The position numbers and the translations under genes are program-made. The notes under the pieces were generated by a model. It saw only the letters and a list, made by a program, of their open reading frames with translations. It did no database searches and was not told where the DNA came from. Positions 27,678 to 37,202 of a DNA stretch of 64,000 nt are shown here, piece by piece. Source of the DNA: Thermoanaerobacterales bacterium (lineage in GTDB: Bacteria; Bacillota; Thermosediminibacteria; Thermosediminibacterales; Tepidanaerobacteraceae). Every line of letters begins with the position of its first letter. The first letter of the stretch is position 1. The stretch lies in contig DUMA01000017.1 of assembly GCA_012840135.1 (NCBI GenBank), positions 94,075 to 158,074 of the forward strand. Reading direction: 5' to 3'.

Positions 27678-30600
27678 TCAATCATAACTTTTAGATTCAC
27701 TTTTTATCATTTTAGAAAATAGTTCATCTATCATATTCAGTTCATTGGAAATGATTGTTCGCACTTTTTTTCTAAGATCGCCCACACTTTTTTTGTCCAC
27801 GTCTTGAATGCTTTTGAGCCATTTTAATACTTTTCCATTGCATTCCAAGCCAAGGTCAGATAATTGTTTGTGGAGTTGATCCGATTCATTGAATTTGGGA
27901 ATAGGTGCCACATCGAATATCTTTTTATGGACATTGGGATGATTTTTTTGGGACTTTTTTCTCAACGGTCCCAGGAGGTCATCAATTATAGACGAATTTA
28001 AGCATGCGCACAGATAATATGCTTCTCTAACATCGTCCGTCTCATAATAATAAAATGCACTTTCAACAATAAAACCGTTAATGGAAACCCCAAATAGATG
28101 GGTTGCCTGGCGCAATATTTCATCCGTTTCGACAACACAGGCAACACTGACACGCTGAAAATTGGGATAAATTACTTTGTATTTCTTTAATGGATTCTGT
28201 GCGGTTAATTTTTTTTGGTAGTCGATCCATTCAAATATGGTCGTATTATTTTTTGTTTTTTTTGATCGCAGCTTAGACCAATTGAAATCGGCCTGTTTTA
28301 TCCATTCCGCCAGCTTAAAACATCCCTTTTCATTCGCAGAATCAATATCGACAATTTGATAGCCATTGTTCACGGGTTCTATGGGAAGAACTATCATCTG
28401 TATATTTCTGTATGCAAAGGGAATTACATCATCACCGAGTAAAGTGCAGTAAAGAAAAGGCGACTCGATATTTCCCCTTATCTCTATATCTTTATAGTCT
28501 CGAACAGGGCCGCTTTTACTCGGCGTAAAAGTAATTACCGGCGGACAGTTTAAATCAAAGCCCAAGGGAGACCGGTTTAACTTTACAAACCAAAATGAAC
28601 GCGGCACAATTGTCGCTCCTTGTTTGAATCTCGACCTGTAATAACTGACTGCATTTTCCGTGGTGCCCCTGCCGGAGGCCCAGAATGACCTTTTTCCTCG
28701 TATATGGAGATAATAACCTGTCCTGGTTACTTTCAGTTGTTTTTCGGCTTCCGGTAAACCTGCATTTTTACATTCCAGATTGCCCTGTAATATAATTCCA
28801 TCAACCGGATAATTCATCGCAGAATCCTTGCTTTTTCTTGCCATAACTACGCAAGAAGGAACATTAAACAGCGGTGTTACATTTTCACAATCCCAAATTT
28901 CCTCCCACAACAAATTATCCTGATAATCAGCTTTTAGCTTAAATATACGCCTTCGCAAACCGTCATGCTGGTCGGCATAAAATATACTCTTGGGGAAAAC
29001 AAAAGCAATCACGCCGCCACTTTTCAGGTATAGATCCGCTGTGCGAACCAGAAACAGAGCGGCCATTTCAAGATGGGTAACAAGCTCGCTGCGACCCAAC
29101 AGCAATTCATATTCGTGTAGAATTTGTTTTTTCAGAAAATCCTGATATGGCTTGTTTAAAAATCGAAGGGCGATCCACGGCGGATTTCCGACAACGCAAT
29201 CAAACTTGTTTCTCCAAAACAGGGGTTTAAAAATGTTTTTCAGCATATATGCCCAGATACTGTCCCGTTCTGCATTCAAAAATTCCATTAATGTTCCGGA
29301 TAACTCATATAATGATTCAACAATAGATTGATCATTTACATGCGGAAATTTCCGTGCTGAAAGCAGGTTTTTGAATGATTCCATAGAAAGGGATCCGTTA
29401 TTCTGCTTGTTCTTTTCGGCAAACTCCCCGGCTAGATTAACCGCCCGGTCGTAGTCATAAATGTGCTGCAGAAGAGTCTCGGGAATTTTCACTTTACGAT
29501 TTTCAAGCTGTACGCAGTAATATGTCGATTCCCTTTCAACATCGCTCTCGGGAAGTAAAATTGTATCGGCCAGATAGACGGGTATAGCGACATTCCCTGC
29601 GCTCCTCTTTTTCAACAATTCTCCCAGAGCCATTATATAATTGGTCTTTGCAATCATTACCGCCAGTGGATGTACATCAGCGCCTGTAACCGACTTTAAG
29701 ATATGGGTTAGAGTATCACTGCTATTTCCCAAACGTTCACGTTTTTCCTGAATTGCCAGGTACAGAAAGGTTCCGGAACCGCACGAAGGGTCAAACATAT
29801 CACATCGAGGATTGTCATCCAGAATTTTTTTAATAATCTTATGCGCCAGCCAGTCCGGAGTGTAATATTCTCCAAGATCGTGACGGGTTTCCGGGTCCAC
29901 CAGTTCTTGATACAACATTTTTAAAACATCTCCGGAAGCTCTGGTCAGGTCATAATTCGTTAAAAGACTAAAAAATTGATTTGCTATTTTTACCGTCACA
30001 TTCCGGGCTTCTTTGCGTATAAGCCATGCAAAAAAATCCTCTTCAATAAAATTTTCAATTCCCTGGTTTTTGAAAAACTGACCGCTCAGAATCTCGTAAA
30101 TATGGTCTGCATCGTCAGTTAAAGACGCATGTTCCGCGAGTCTCATCCATGCCATAAGTTTTGCCAGTGTTGCCAAATAGGTATGGCGAACAAACAATTC
30201 ATCTCCCGTAACCTTATTGCCATATACGATGCTCAAATACTTCTCCCAATTTTCATATATCACTTTATACATGCTATGGCATTTTAATTTGTTCCACAGG
30301 GCCAGGAGGTTATTAATTATAACGTGAAATGCATGACTTTGTACGCCGAAATCTTTTTTAAAGTTCACGCTATCCGGATGGAGCCTGCATTGCCGAAAAA
30401 AATAGCGATCAAGGAAAAAGTAAATTTCTGCAGGATTTAGGTCATTCCAGTTGACCCTTTCATTTAAATTTAGCTCGATGTTATCAGGCGTGATGTCCCC
30501 TGCCGGTTCTAAAAGCGAGGGGGAATAGGTGTAAAAACGTTCACCGTCTGTTGCAATGCATATATACGGTGTTCTTTCATCACTATGTTCCTGGAGCCAT

Positions 30601-30953
30601 AATATGGCCAAATACTTTCGTAATTGTTCTTTCGCCTGCGACAATTTTTTAGGAATACTTGATTCGAATTCAATTATTATATTGCCATAAAGATTGTCTA
30701 CTTCACCCTTCAGAACATGGTCTTTTTCTTTTACTTTAATGAAACTTTCAATTCCGCCCACATATGATTCGATAAATGTTGACTTATATCCAAAAAGTTC
30801 CTGCAGCAATAATGTGAACATCATGGACCGCGCGGTTTCTTTATGACAGTTATTTATATTGCTCAAGTAAGTTTTAATTTTGTCGGAAATATCGAAACCG
30901 AATTTTGAATGCCCAGGATGAACATTTTTTGTGAAAGGTTGTTTATCTTTCAA
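27678..30953 (-). CDS. single-chain type IIG-like restriction enzyme/adenine methyltransferase
   Basis: 1091 aa. N-terminal region with a nuclease-like fold (about 60-140): Asp86 in GEVDNLYG and IIIEFES, where the usual catalytic (D/E)xK is E-F-E (95-97), so the lysine is absent or elsewhere. An N6-adenine methylase follows: GEYYTPDWLA (361-370), DPSCGSGTF motif I (388-396), NPPW motif IV (590-593). The C-terminal 400 residues look like a target-recognition part. No separate specificity, restriction or methylase gene is adjacent. The coding sequence is visibly richer in A+T than the trp genes, consistent with transfer. Confidence 0.82.
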   Translation of the reverse strand: MKDKQPFTKNVHPGHSKFGFDISDKIKTYLSNINNCHKETARSMMFTLLLQELFGYKSTFIESYVGGIESFIKVKEKDHVLKGEVDNLYGNIIIEFESSIPKKLSQAKEQLRKYLAILWLQEHSDERTPYICIATDGERFYTYSPSLLEPAGDITPDNIELNLNERVNWNDLNPAEIYFFLDRYFFRQCRLHPDSVNFKKDFGVQSHAFHVIINNLLALWNKLKCHSMYKVIYENWEKYLSIVYGNKVTGDELFVRHTYLATLAKLMAWMRLAEHASLTDDADHIYEILSGQFFKNQGIENFIEEDFFAWLIRKEARNVTVKIANQFFSLLTNYDLTRASGDVLKMLYQELVDPETRHDLGEYYTPDWLAHKIIKKILDDNPRCDMFDPSCGSGTFLYLAIQEKRERLGNSSDTLTHILKSVTGADVHPLAVMIAKTNYIMALGELLKKRSAGNVAIPVYLADTILLPESDVERESTYYCVQLENRKVKIPETLLQHIYDYDRAVNLAGEFAEKNKQNNGSLSMESFKNLLSARKFPHVNDQSIVESLYELSGTLMEFLNAERDSIWAYMLKNIFKPLFWRNKFDCVVGNPPWIALRFLNKPYQDFLKKQILHEYELLLGRSELVTHLEMAALFLVRTADLYLKSGGVIAFVFPKSIFYADQHDGLRRRIFKLKADYQDNLLWEEIWDCENVTPLFNVPSCVVMARKSKDSAMNYPVDGIILQGNLECKNAGLPEAEKQLKVTRTGYYLHIRGKRSFWASGRGTTENAVSYYRSRFKQGATIVPRSFWFVKLNRSPLGFDLNCPPVITFTPSKSGPVRDYKDIEIRGNIESPFLYCTLLGDDVIPFAYRNIQMIVLPIEPVNNGYQIVDIDSANEKGCFKLAEWIKQADFNWSKLRSKKTKNNTTIFEWIDYQKKLTAQNPLKKYKVIYPNFQRVSVACVVETDEILRQATHLFGVSINGFIVESAFYYYETDDVREAYYLCACLNSSIIDDLLGPLRKKSQKNHPNVHKKIFDVAPIPKFNESDQLHKQLSDLGLECNGKVLKWLKSIQDVDKKSVGDLRKKVRTIISNELNMIDELFSKMIKSESKSYD

Positions 30954-31076
30954 CGCAAATCCCCTTTCACCTGGCTTCCTGAATAATAATTACAAAACAT
31001 GATATGCTGCATTTTTCAAAACCATGAAACATTATGTTAACTTTTATTGTGAATTCGTGTAATTTGGCATTAAAAA

Positions 31077-31117
31077 AGTCATGGAGTTTCCATGGCAAAA
31101 CATGGAATTCCATGACT
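31077..31117 (-). terminator. long hairpin with T run
   Basis: AGTCATGGA-gTTTCCATG pairs with CATGGAAtTCCATGACT around GCAAAA; on the minus strand six T follow. The stem is unusually long, about 17 bp. It lies in a 308-bp gap (30954-31261) that otherwise shows no recognisable gene. Confidence 0.6.
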
Positions 31118-31261
31118 GTTTAATTCCGCAGGCGCAGGGCTTATGCGGCATTTAAAAAATCACCCTGCCCGTCTGCCGCCCCGGCCCTTATTTACCTGTC
31201 GAAAAAGACGCTAAAGCCGTGAAATCTGAGCGCCCGTGGCGTGTTTTTAAACAAGCATTTT

Positions 31262-31620
31262 TTAAAACGACTCCGCTTCTTCACTTCCCACCCGACTTCC
31301 TTTTTTAAAATCCCTTCCGGCGGAAACGGCGCACCTCAAGGTGACAGCGGCCAGCACAATCAGACCCCCAGCGATGGCCCATTTGCCGGGGGGTTCGCCC
31401 AGCATCAAAAATACCCAGACAGGATTTGCGATGGGCTCGATAACCGGAATCAACACCGCTTCCAGAGCCGACACGGATTTTATGGCTGTGGGGCTATGGC
31501 GAGGGGGTTCCACCTGACCCACTTGATGAAAAATCCGCCGGTGCTCCACAGCAGGGCGGCACATATAAGGTATATGATTGCTCTCATTCTTGGCGGATTT
31601 TGGTGTTCCCAAAAGCCCAT
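31262..31620 (-). pseudogene. EamA transporter remnant with internal deletion
   Basis: The first about 44 codons (after GGGAG, start at 31620) read like the intact copy at 19300-20169 (RMRAIIYLICAALLWSTGG), then the sequence jumps to the C-terminal segment IKSVSALEAVLIPVIEP in another frame, losing roughly 185 internal codons. It stops normally. It is a dead duplicate. The same gene order, with GNAT further upstream, is repeated at 32362-32430. Confidence 0.88.
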
Positions 31621-31700
31621 GTTTACTCCCTTCAATCTAAATAACCATGTCTGTCATAATTTTCCGTAACTCCATACATCAGCCATTTATCACAGTTAAA

Positions 31701-32102
31701 TCACTCATACAGCTTTAATTCTTTTATGACATCGGCAATATTATAAAAATCCATGTCGTCGTGCAACAACAATAAATCATTTTCTATGGCCGTTTGGGCA
31801 ATCAAAAGGTCAATAGTACTTCGCACCGTTATCCCTGCTTTCCTGCATCTAAAATACATTTTCGCTGCCTCTTCATAAGACTTTTTCCCGTGGCGCAACT
31901 CATAAAATCTTTGTGTATCAAGATACTCTTTTAATTTATTAAAATCCTTCTCTGACGCGGTGCCCTGCAGCAACTCCTGATAAATAAAATTATTGATACC
32001 AAAAGGGATATTGTTAGAAAGGATATACTGGAATTTTTCCGTGGAATTATTGTTGACTCCTTTAAAATATGAAATGAGGACCGAGGTATCTACAAGGACC
32101 AC
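31701..32102 (-). CDS. vapC: PIN-domain toxin, VapC type
   Basis: 133 aa with the PIN acidic residues Asp5 (VDTSVLI), Glu43, Asp98 (STIDLLIA) and an acidic cluster at 115-118. VapC proteins cut RNA, often tRNA or rRNA. GTG start at 32102, adjacent to the vapB stop, with AAGGTG inside vapB as its site. It sits inside the decayed EamA-GNAT copy. Confidence 0.9.
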   Translation of the reverse strand: MVLVDTSVLISYFKGVNNNSTEKFQYILSNNIPFGINNFIYQELLQGTASEKDFNKLKEYLDTQRFYELRHGKKSYEEAAKMYFRCRKAGITVRSTIDLLIAQTAIENDLLLLHDDMDFYNIADVIKELKLYE

Positions 32103-32303
32103 TTAAACACCTTCCCTCATTTTTTTGTGATCATAATCTTCTCTAAAAGCTATCTTACCTTTCAGCTCCATCAAGTTTTTCCGTTTATGATTCTCTATAA
32201 ATTCTTTTAATGCAGTATTTACGAGTTCTTTTTTTGTTTTGACCTTTAAATATTTAAAAGCCTCATGGAGCAATTTTTCATCAATGTCGATATTTGTGCG
32301 CAT
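32103..32303 (-). CDS. vapB: VapB-type antitoxin
   Basis: 66 aa from the ATG at 32303, eight bases after GGAGGT; the ATG at 32309 is closer to the site. The N-terminal MRTNIDIDEKLLHEAFKYL is the ribbon-helix-helix of the VapB_antitoxin family, and the acidic/basic tail (ELKGKIAFREDYDHKKMREG) would wrap VapC. Directly followed by vapC with no gap. Confidence 0.92.
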   Translation of the reverse strand: MRTNIDIDEKLLHEAFKYLKVKTKKELVNTALKEFIENHKRKNLMELKGKIAFREDYDHKKMREGV

Positions 32304-32361
32304 AGCCATACACCTCCGTATGTGTATTTTAATATACACATAGTCAATATGCAATATTACA

Positions 32362-32430
32362 ACTTATGCCTTGCCATGATGTATTCGTCCGCATATTCAC
32401 CGTTTCTGATGAAAGATATAAGTTCATTAT
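32362..32430 (-). pseudogene. GNAT acetyltransferase C-terminal remnant
   Basis: Reads FIRNGEYADEYIMARHKL then stop, matching the end of the GNAT gene at 20253-20630 (VIRNGKYADEYIMARYN). Nothing upstream continues the match. It lies upstream of vapB as the intact GNAT lies upstream of the intact EamA gene, so VapBC now fills the space between the two dead copies. Confidence 0.8.
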
Positions 32431-32525
32431 AGGTCTTTTCATCATTTTCGCCTTATCGATTTATGTACTGAATTTTTTATGAGCGATGCTCTATAAAAAA
32501 TAATATTGAGATAATTAATACCGAT

Positions 32526-33423
32526 ATGGCCCATCTTCAAAAATCCTCCCGGGAGTATTTGAAACAATTTTTTCTCATAAACAAGTTGTCAGGAGACCCT
32601 TTCCGGAAGGATGGCAAATATATCATCGTTCAGGAACTTTCCCGGAATTTCGAAGTAAATGTTGCTCTTTATGATACCCACGGCATTTTTTATATGAGGG
32701 CATATCAAACCTGCCTTTTATAATACTGAACAATCAAGAAAGCGAGATTTTAAAAAAAAGCAGCCGGCAGGACCTGGAGATGGCGTTTGTAATAGATACG
32801 CAAACCGGCAAGACCCATGCTCTGGACTTTAAAAAACTATTCATCCTCGAAAACTTCATGCTGCAGGATGTCAAAGTCTATGAGGCAAAGTGTATGTGGC
32901 TGCCCACAGCAAAAAGGATGGATATGGAATTTATGAATTAAGCTTTGACCATCAAAAAAAGGCCATCGTCCAATTCCCGTCTAAAAAGCAATCCAGTGAT
33001 ACTCTAACCGGATTCGACCTCATCAATGGCGGTAAAACCGTCATATTCAACGGAACATATGATGGTGAACCGGGGATATTCTTCTATGATGTAGATAAAA
33101 AGACTCTCACGAAAGTGGTGTCCGGTGGCGTAGATAAAGAAGGGCAATGGGCTCCCTTTTACAGCCTTTCCCCCGATGGCACCAAAATCGTCTTCGGCAA
33201 CATCGCAAGGGATAAAGACACGGTTAAGAATGATGTCTATGTGGCTGATGTCACCGGCGGCGGGCTCTCCCAGGCTATCCGCATCATGGAAAACGTCAAG
33301 ATGCCTGCGGTCATCTCCCTGATGGCCCACTGGAGCGATGATTCCGGCAAATTATACATCAAGATGCCCGCCTCTACAGGTGACACCAACCTCATCGACA
33401 AAATCCAGGAATTCGTGTTTTAG
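32526..33423 (+). pseudogene. frameshifted beta-propeller-like (TolB-type) protein
   Basis: Three reading frames carry adjoining pieces: 32526-32723 (KYIIVQELSRNFEVNVALYD), a middle piece at about 32702-32880 without a start (EMAFVIDTQTGKTHALDF), and 32890-33423 (YSLSPDGTKIVFGNIARD, a typical propeller blade). The joints near 32695 and 32885 need two frameshifts, for about 299 aa in total. The function is unknown. Sequencing error is possible but less likely for two shifts in one gene. Confidence 0.75.
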
Positions 33424-33452
33424 CAATAATATTCTTTCCCGGCCTGCATTAT

Positions 33453-33490
33453 CCATGGGGGAGATGTTGCCAGCAACCCTTTCCCCATGG
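33453..33490. repeat. hairpin after the propeller pseudogene
   Basis: Outer CCATGGGG/CCCCATGG (33453-33460, 33483-33490) and inner GTTGC-CA-GCAAC (33466-33477). No T run follows, so terminator function is uncertain. Confidence 0.45.
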
Positions 33491-33554
33491 CAAAAATATG
33501 TTAATTAGAATAAACCCAGCTTTTGGAGTAAACTCCCGGGGTATACCCACAATT

Positions 33555-34499
33555 TTACTCCTTTTTCTCACATGAAAGATATGTAAAATGCAAATCCCCC
33601 ATTGGGTCATTTACGGTAAACTCAATTATCCACTCACATGCCGGGTCCAGAATAGATCCGGGATTATTAAACACAAGTCGGTCGCATGCGCCCCAAAAAT
33701 CGAGTCCATAATATTCTTTTTTCTTCATCTCTTCCCATACGGCCTGGGCATTTTTCGACTGCTCCGACCGGCGTGTATTTGGATCTCCGTCAAGTTCGTA
33801 AAAAAGATAACCTGTTATATGTGCTTTCCATATTTCTTCTCTTTCTTTTGTTTTACCTTTTTCAAGCTTTGTAAGCTCATAGATAAATGAACCTTCGTTG
33901 CTCCAGCCATTGGGTGAATACTTGCCGTCTTTGTATGTAAGGTAAGTTGAGGATTTATGTGTGTAGGTGATATCCTCAAAATATTTTTTCACTATTTCAT
34001 CAAATTGCTCCTCGGTAATAGACATTTCATTTGGAGCTTTGTTTGCTTTTTCATAAATAAATTTTGTAAGGGCATTCCATTCCGGGCTTCTACCCCGAGC
34101 AAAAGTCGGAAGAGAGCGCAATTCATCGGAGTTTTTTCGAAAGTAATCATTTATAAATATTTTGGTAAATGCTGAAATATCTGTCTCGCCATTTGTTATC
34201 TGATGAACATAAAAATCATGCTGGTACTTATATTTCCAACTATTAAATGTAAGCTTTGCCTCCTCATTCTCATTGTTTTCAGGTCGCTCTGCAATTAAAG
34301 TTTGTTTTTTATCTTCATCGCTTCGGGAGCCATTGGAAATCGCAGTTTCACTTTCCTTTTCATTGACCCGGGACGTCTCGGGTTTTATTGGTTTCTCCTC
34401 AGTTTTTTCATTTTGCAACGGTGCATTATGCCGGCAACCTGCTATGATGCCACAGACAACGAGTAATATGATTATCGGCATTATAAATCGATTCCTCAT
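33555..34499 (-). CDS. lipoprotein of unknown function
   Basis: 314 aa from the ATG at 34499 after AAGGGG. The signal peptide FIMPIIILLVVCGIIAGC ends in a lipobox with Cys about 21. A charged Glu/Lys/Asn-rich linker (about 25-75) leads to an extracellular domain (about 85-310) with Trp/Tyr-rich segments (FNSWKYKYQHDFYVH, ACEWIIEFTVNDPMGD). I do not recognise the family. The longer upstream reading frame has no ribosome-binding site. It is alone within the island. Confidence 0.75.
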   Translation of the reverse strand: MRNRFIMPIIILLVVCGIIAGCRHNAPLQNEKTEEKPIKPETSRVNEKESETAISNGSRSDEDKKQTLIAERPENNENEEAKLTFNSWKYKYQHDFYVHQITNGETDISAFTKIFINDYFRKNSDELRSLPTFARGRSPEWNALTKFIYEKANKAPNEMSITEEQFDEIVKKYFEDITYTHKSSTYLTYKDGKYSPNGWSNEGSFIYELTKLEKGKTKEREEIWKAHITGYLFYELDGDPNTRRSEQSKNAQAVWEEMKKKEYYGLDFWGACDRLVFNNPGSILDPACEWIIEFTVNDPMGDLHFTYLSCEKKE

Positions 34500-35094
34500 A
34501 AAATCCCCTTCGATCATATTTTTTACTCCCAAACTTCTGATTTTTCTTATATGATGATTTCTCTTTATCTCATGGAAAAATATTGTTGCGGTCATCCCGA
34601 CTACTATCACATTATAGACCGTACCGGCATGGTAAGACCTCCTTTTCTCGCAATCCAATTCTCCTTTGTTCGGGAATATGGCCGACGAAGAGTGGAGACC
34701 CTGCCGATCTTTTATTCGGCTCATACAAGTACAATATAAGGTAGGGTATGGATAAGTTGTGGTATCATCAGAAATAGCTCTATCGCCAAAGTGCTATTTG
34801 ATGGTAAGGAGGCAACGATTGTACAAGCTAAAGGTCTTCGGATTTGTTATATTACAGGCAAAGGAGACCCTGACTTGGTTTGGGAACTCCTTGATGCGCA
34901 GGGTCAAACTATCATAAGCTACGGCAAGTAACTCCATTATTCCGTCGTTAAAAAAGAAATCCCATATAGTGGATATATATTTTAGACTATTACCAGAAAG
35001 GATGGAAAAGTGCATTTTTTAAATCCTATAATAAAGTAGACACTATCTGCAATACGCAAAAATTAGACAGCTACTTTTCTGCTGCCCGGCAATT
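34500..35094. other. 595-bp region without a confident gene
   Basis: From about 34749 to 34931 on the plus strand a frame reads GIIRNSSIAKVLFDGKEAT and ends DPDLVWELLDAQGQ-, then stop; it has no start codon and looks like the tail of a lost gene. The rest is A+T-rich with no recognisable structure. Confidence 0.4.
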
Positions 35095-35238
35095 TCAGAT
35101 TAGCTCATAAATTTTCTTTCTGACAGCATCCATAACATATTTCTTCACGGCGCCAAACTTGCTTATTCAAGCGTTTTTTATGGAAGTCAAATCACTGAAA
35201 GGAATAGGAATTAATAATATATCGCCCTGCCTATACAT
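35095..35238 (-). pseudogene. PemK/MazF-family toxin, internally deleted
   Basis: The ATG at 35238 overlaps the antitoxin stop. The frame gives MYRQGDILLIPIPFSDLTS and ends at a stop at 35167; in another frame the following codons read KFGAVKKYVMDAVRKKIYEL then stop (35095). These match the beginning and end of PemK-type toxins (QGDIVLVPFPFTDLT; KFGRVKKEV), so about 70 central codons are gone. The intact antitoxin gene remains upstream. Confidence 0.8.
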
Positions 35239-35524
35239 TGTTCCATACCTCATCATCAATATCATTGTCCCAAAAATCTATACTGCTCTCACTGGCAGAT
35301 AATAAATCTTTGAATACTTGATTATCCTGCTTATTTTTTAAAAATAAAATAAAATCTATAACTTCTCGTATTTGACTTTCTGGAATTTCATCAATTAATT
35401 TTAATAAAATACTCTTACCAGTGCCCACTTTCCTGCCGACCTGTGCCAGGTCGTTTCCGTTTAAACGTGCCGCAAAGACGATCTCCTGGGCAGCATTGAT
35501 CAGTTTTTCTTCCTGTTCGGTCAT
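35231..35524 (-). CDS. DUF2281-like antitoxin, partner deleted
   Basis: 97 aa. The C-terminal EVIDFILFLKNK and SIDFWDNDIDDEVWNN is the form seen in antitoxins of PemK/MazF modules, and the N-terminal part is helical. Good site AAAGGGG before the ATG. The stop overlaps the toxin start by eight bases, but the toxin is inactivated, leaving this as an orphan antitoxin. Confidence 0.75.
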   Translation of the reverse strand: MTEQEEKLINAAQEIVFAARLNGNDLAQVGRKVGTGKSILLKLIDEIPESQIREVIDFILFLKNKQDNQVFKDLLSASESSIDFWDNDIDDEVWNNV

Positions 35525-35588
35525 ATGTATAACCCCTTTCTATTTAAAGATGATGAAATTATAGCATCAAAAAAAGGAACTGAAAATA

Positions 35589-36368
35589 TCAGTCCCGCGC
35601 TTTCAGCATACCGTTTACAAGAAGAATCAGTTTATTAGCATAAATCCCATCAACAATCTCCAAACCTGTCATTTTCTTATTATCAAACAGTCTAAACTCC
35701 TTTGTCGCCAAAGCATCTACATACCTGCGGGCTTCCTCAAGAGGCATGCCGTTTTTCATCAAGATATAGAACGCCCCTATTACACTAATCGCCTTGATTT
35801 CATGGTATTTTTCGGAATATCTGGATACAATGAAATTTCTTGCCCTGCGATCATCAGACATGAAAATGGTTACCCGTTCCATATTGGAGAGGCTGAAAAC
35901 AGCCGCCAACAGGGCTGTCTTGATTTCCCCAAGATTGGTTGAACGGCCTCCACCCTTGCAGTTTTGCTTTAGCTTTTCCTCCACAGCGGCAAGCTTTGCA
36001 CAAAATTGTTCAATATTGCCCCCATCAAAAAGCAATGCTTCCAATTGTTTATAGTAATGCTCGTAATAGTCCGTGCCAAACATCTCGCAACACTCTTTAA
36101 GATTGCCTAAAAAATTCCTTGCAGGCATAGGATAATGCTTGTCCAATAGTTCAAGCAAATCCCTGTCGTCCACCATTTTTATTTGATGCTCTTTAATAAG
36201 CTTGTCCAGCAAATCTGCTGCCTCCTGTGGCCACTCCACTTCTTCATGTACTTGATGGTGTATGTAAAACTTTTCACCCAGGGTTAAAATCCTTTCAAAT
36301 AAGGTGGATTGCTCAGGAGAAGGGGAGACAGCTGACTTAATTATAAAATCCGTATCAAGTACGGAAAT
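35589..36368 (-). CDS. PIN-like domain protein, third gene of XRE-ImmA cassette
   Basis: About 259 codons. The frame starts 6 codons after the last ImmA codon: one stop TAA, then TTA-GGT-ATT, then SVLDTDFIIKSAV, the usual first strand of a PIN-like nuclease (D of LDTD). No ATG, GTG or TTG is available there, so ATT at 36368 is the nominal start; a lost start codon is likely. Other PIN-like landmarks are MVDDRDLLELLD and IFMSDDRRARNFI (acidic). The first in-frame GTG, 36239, would remove the LDTD strand. Whether it is expressed is unclear. Confidence 0.6.
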   Translation of the reverse strand: MSVLDTDFIIKSAVSPSPEQSTLFERILTLGEKFYIHHQVHEEVEWPQEAADLLDKLIKEHQIKMVDDRDLLELLDKHYPMPARNFLGNLKECCEMFGTDYYEHYYKQLEALLFDGGNIEQFCAKLAAVEEKLKQNCKGGGRSTNLGEIKTALLAAVFSLSNMERVTIFMSDDRRARNFIVSRYSEKYHEIKAISVIGAFYILMKNGMPLEEARRYVDALATKEFRLFDNKKMTGLEIVDGIYANKLILLVNGMLKARD

Positions 36369-36374
36369 ACCTAA

Positions 36375-37202
36375 TTACTCAACTTTCTCACCCAACCCCT
36401 TAAAGATCTCTTCCATACTTTTCTGGATATAAGCCAGATCTTTTGCAGCTTTTGCTTCTGGAACAAGTTCCTGGGCATCATTGTCCATAATCAATGCTTT
36501 TAAGTTCCCGTATTTTACTGTCCTGGTACGTTCCTGCCACCGCAATCCGATTTCGTGTTTCTTTATTTCAAACAATACGCCTTCCCTTTCGTCTCGGTCT
36601 GGAACCTGCAGCCATTTATCCACCTCTTTTTCTTTCAAAATCCCCGTTTCGTACAGCCGTAATATCATTGTTTTATAAGGAACGGCAAATACATCCATCA
36701 AACGAATAATATCTAGCAAATTTAAATTAGCAGGATCTATCTGTAAAATCTCAATCTGTTCCTTCAACAAAGTCCTGGGGACAAGCAATAGGGCGGCGAA
36801 AAGATTAGCTGCCCGTTCCTCCTGTCTACCGTTTAGATCGTCCTGTTTGACCAGGTGGCTATAACCGCTTTCCAACTGGTCGCGGTTGAACAAGAGGTGA
36901 TAAAGCTCATGGGCAGCAGTAAAAATTTGCTTTTCCAGCGGAAGGTTGGTATTTACATAAATAAACATTTTCCCTTTGTAATTGCAGATAAAGCCACAGA
37001 TTTCATCGTCAGGAATGGGGAAAAGAAGTAAAGTCACTTGCCGATCGTAGTTTTCAATAATATTAAAAATATCGTCCTGGATAATGACCCCACTGCCGAC
37101 ATACCTATTGGCAAAGCCAATTACCTTATCTTCGATATTATTAAATTGCTCCTTATCATTTTTAAAAATGCATTCTTTTATAAGCTCATGCATATTACGC
37201 AT
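36375..37202 (-). CDS. ImmA/IrrE-family metallopeptidase
   Basis: 275 aa. Zinc site HELYH (98-102) with the third ligand Glu in EERAANLF (about 128-129). Such proteases cleave an XRE partner or regulate it. It overlaps the XRE gene by eight bases and precedes the PIN-like gene in the same frame, separated by one TAA, so the three are one unit. The C-terminal helical part (after 180) is typical of the long ImmA forms. Confidence 0.88.
   Translation of the reverse strand: MRNMHELIKECIFKNDKEQFNNIEDKVIGFANRYVGSGVIIQDDIFNIIENYDRQVTLLLFPIPDDEICGFICNYKGKMFIYVNTNLPLEKQIFTAAHELYHLLFNRDQLESGYSHLVKQDDLNGRQEERAANLFAALLLVPRTLLKEQIEILQIDPANLNLLDIIRLMDVFAVPYKTMILRLYETGILKEKEVDKWLQVPDRDEREGVLFEIKKHEIGLRWQERTRTVKYGNLKALIMDNDAQELVPEAKAAKDLAYIQKSMEEIFKGLGEKVE

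Noticed and set aside
27340..27681. Minus-strand 113-codon ORF before trpE
   Set aside because: It lies inside the T-box leader and its terminator-antiterminator structure, and has no ribosome-binding site.
34794..35015. Minus-strand 73-codon ORF in the island
   Set aside because: The plus strand reads more like protein here; neither strand has a start with a ribosome-binding site.
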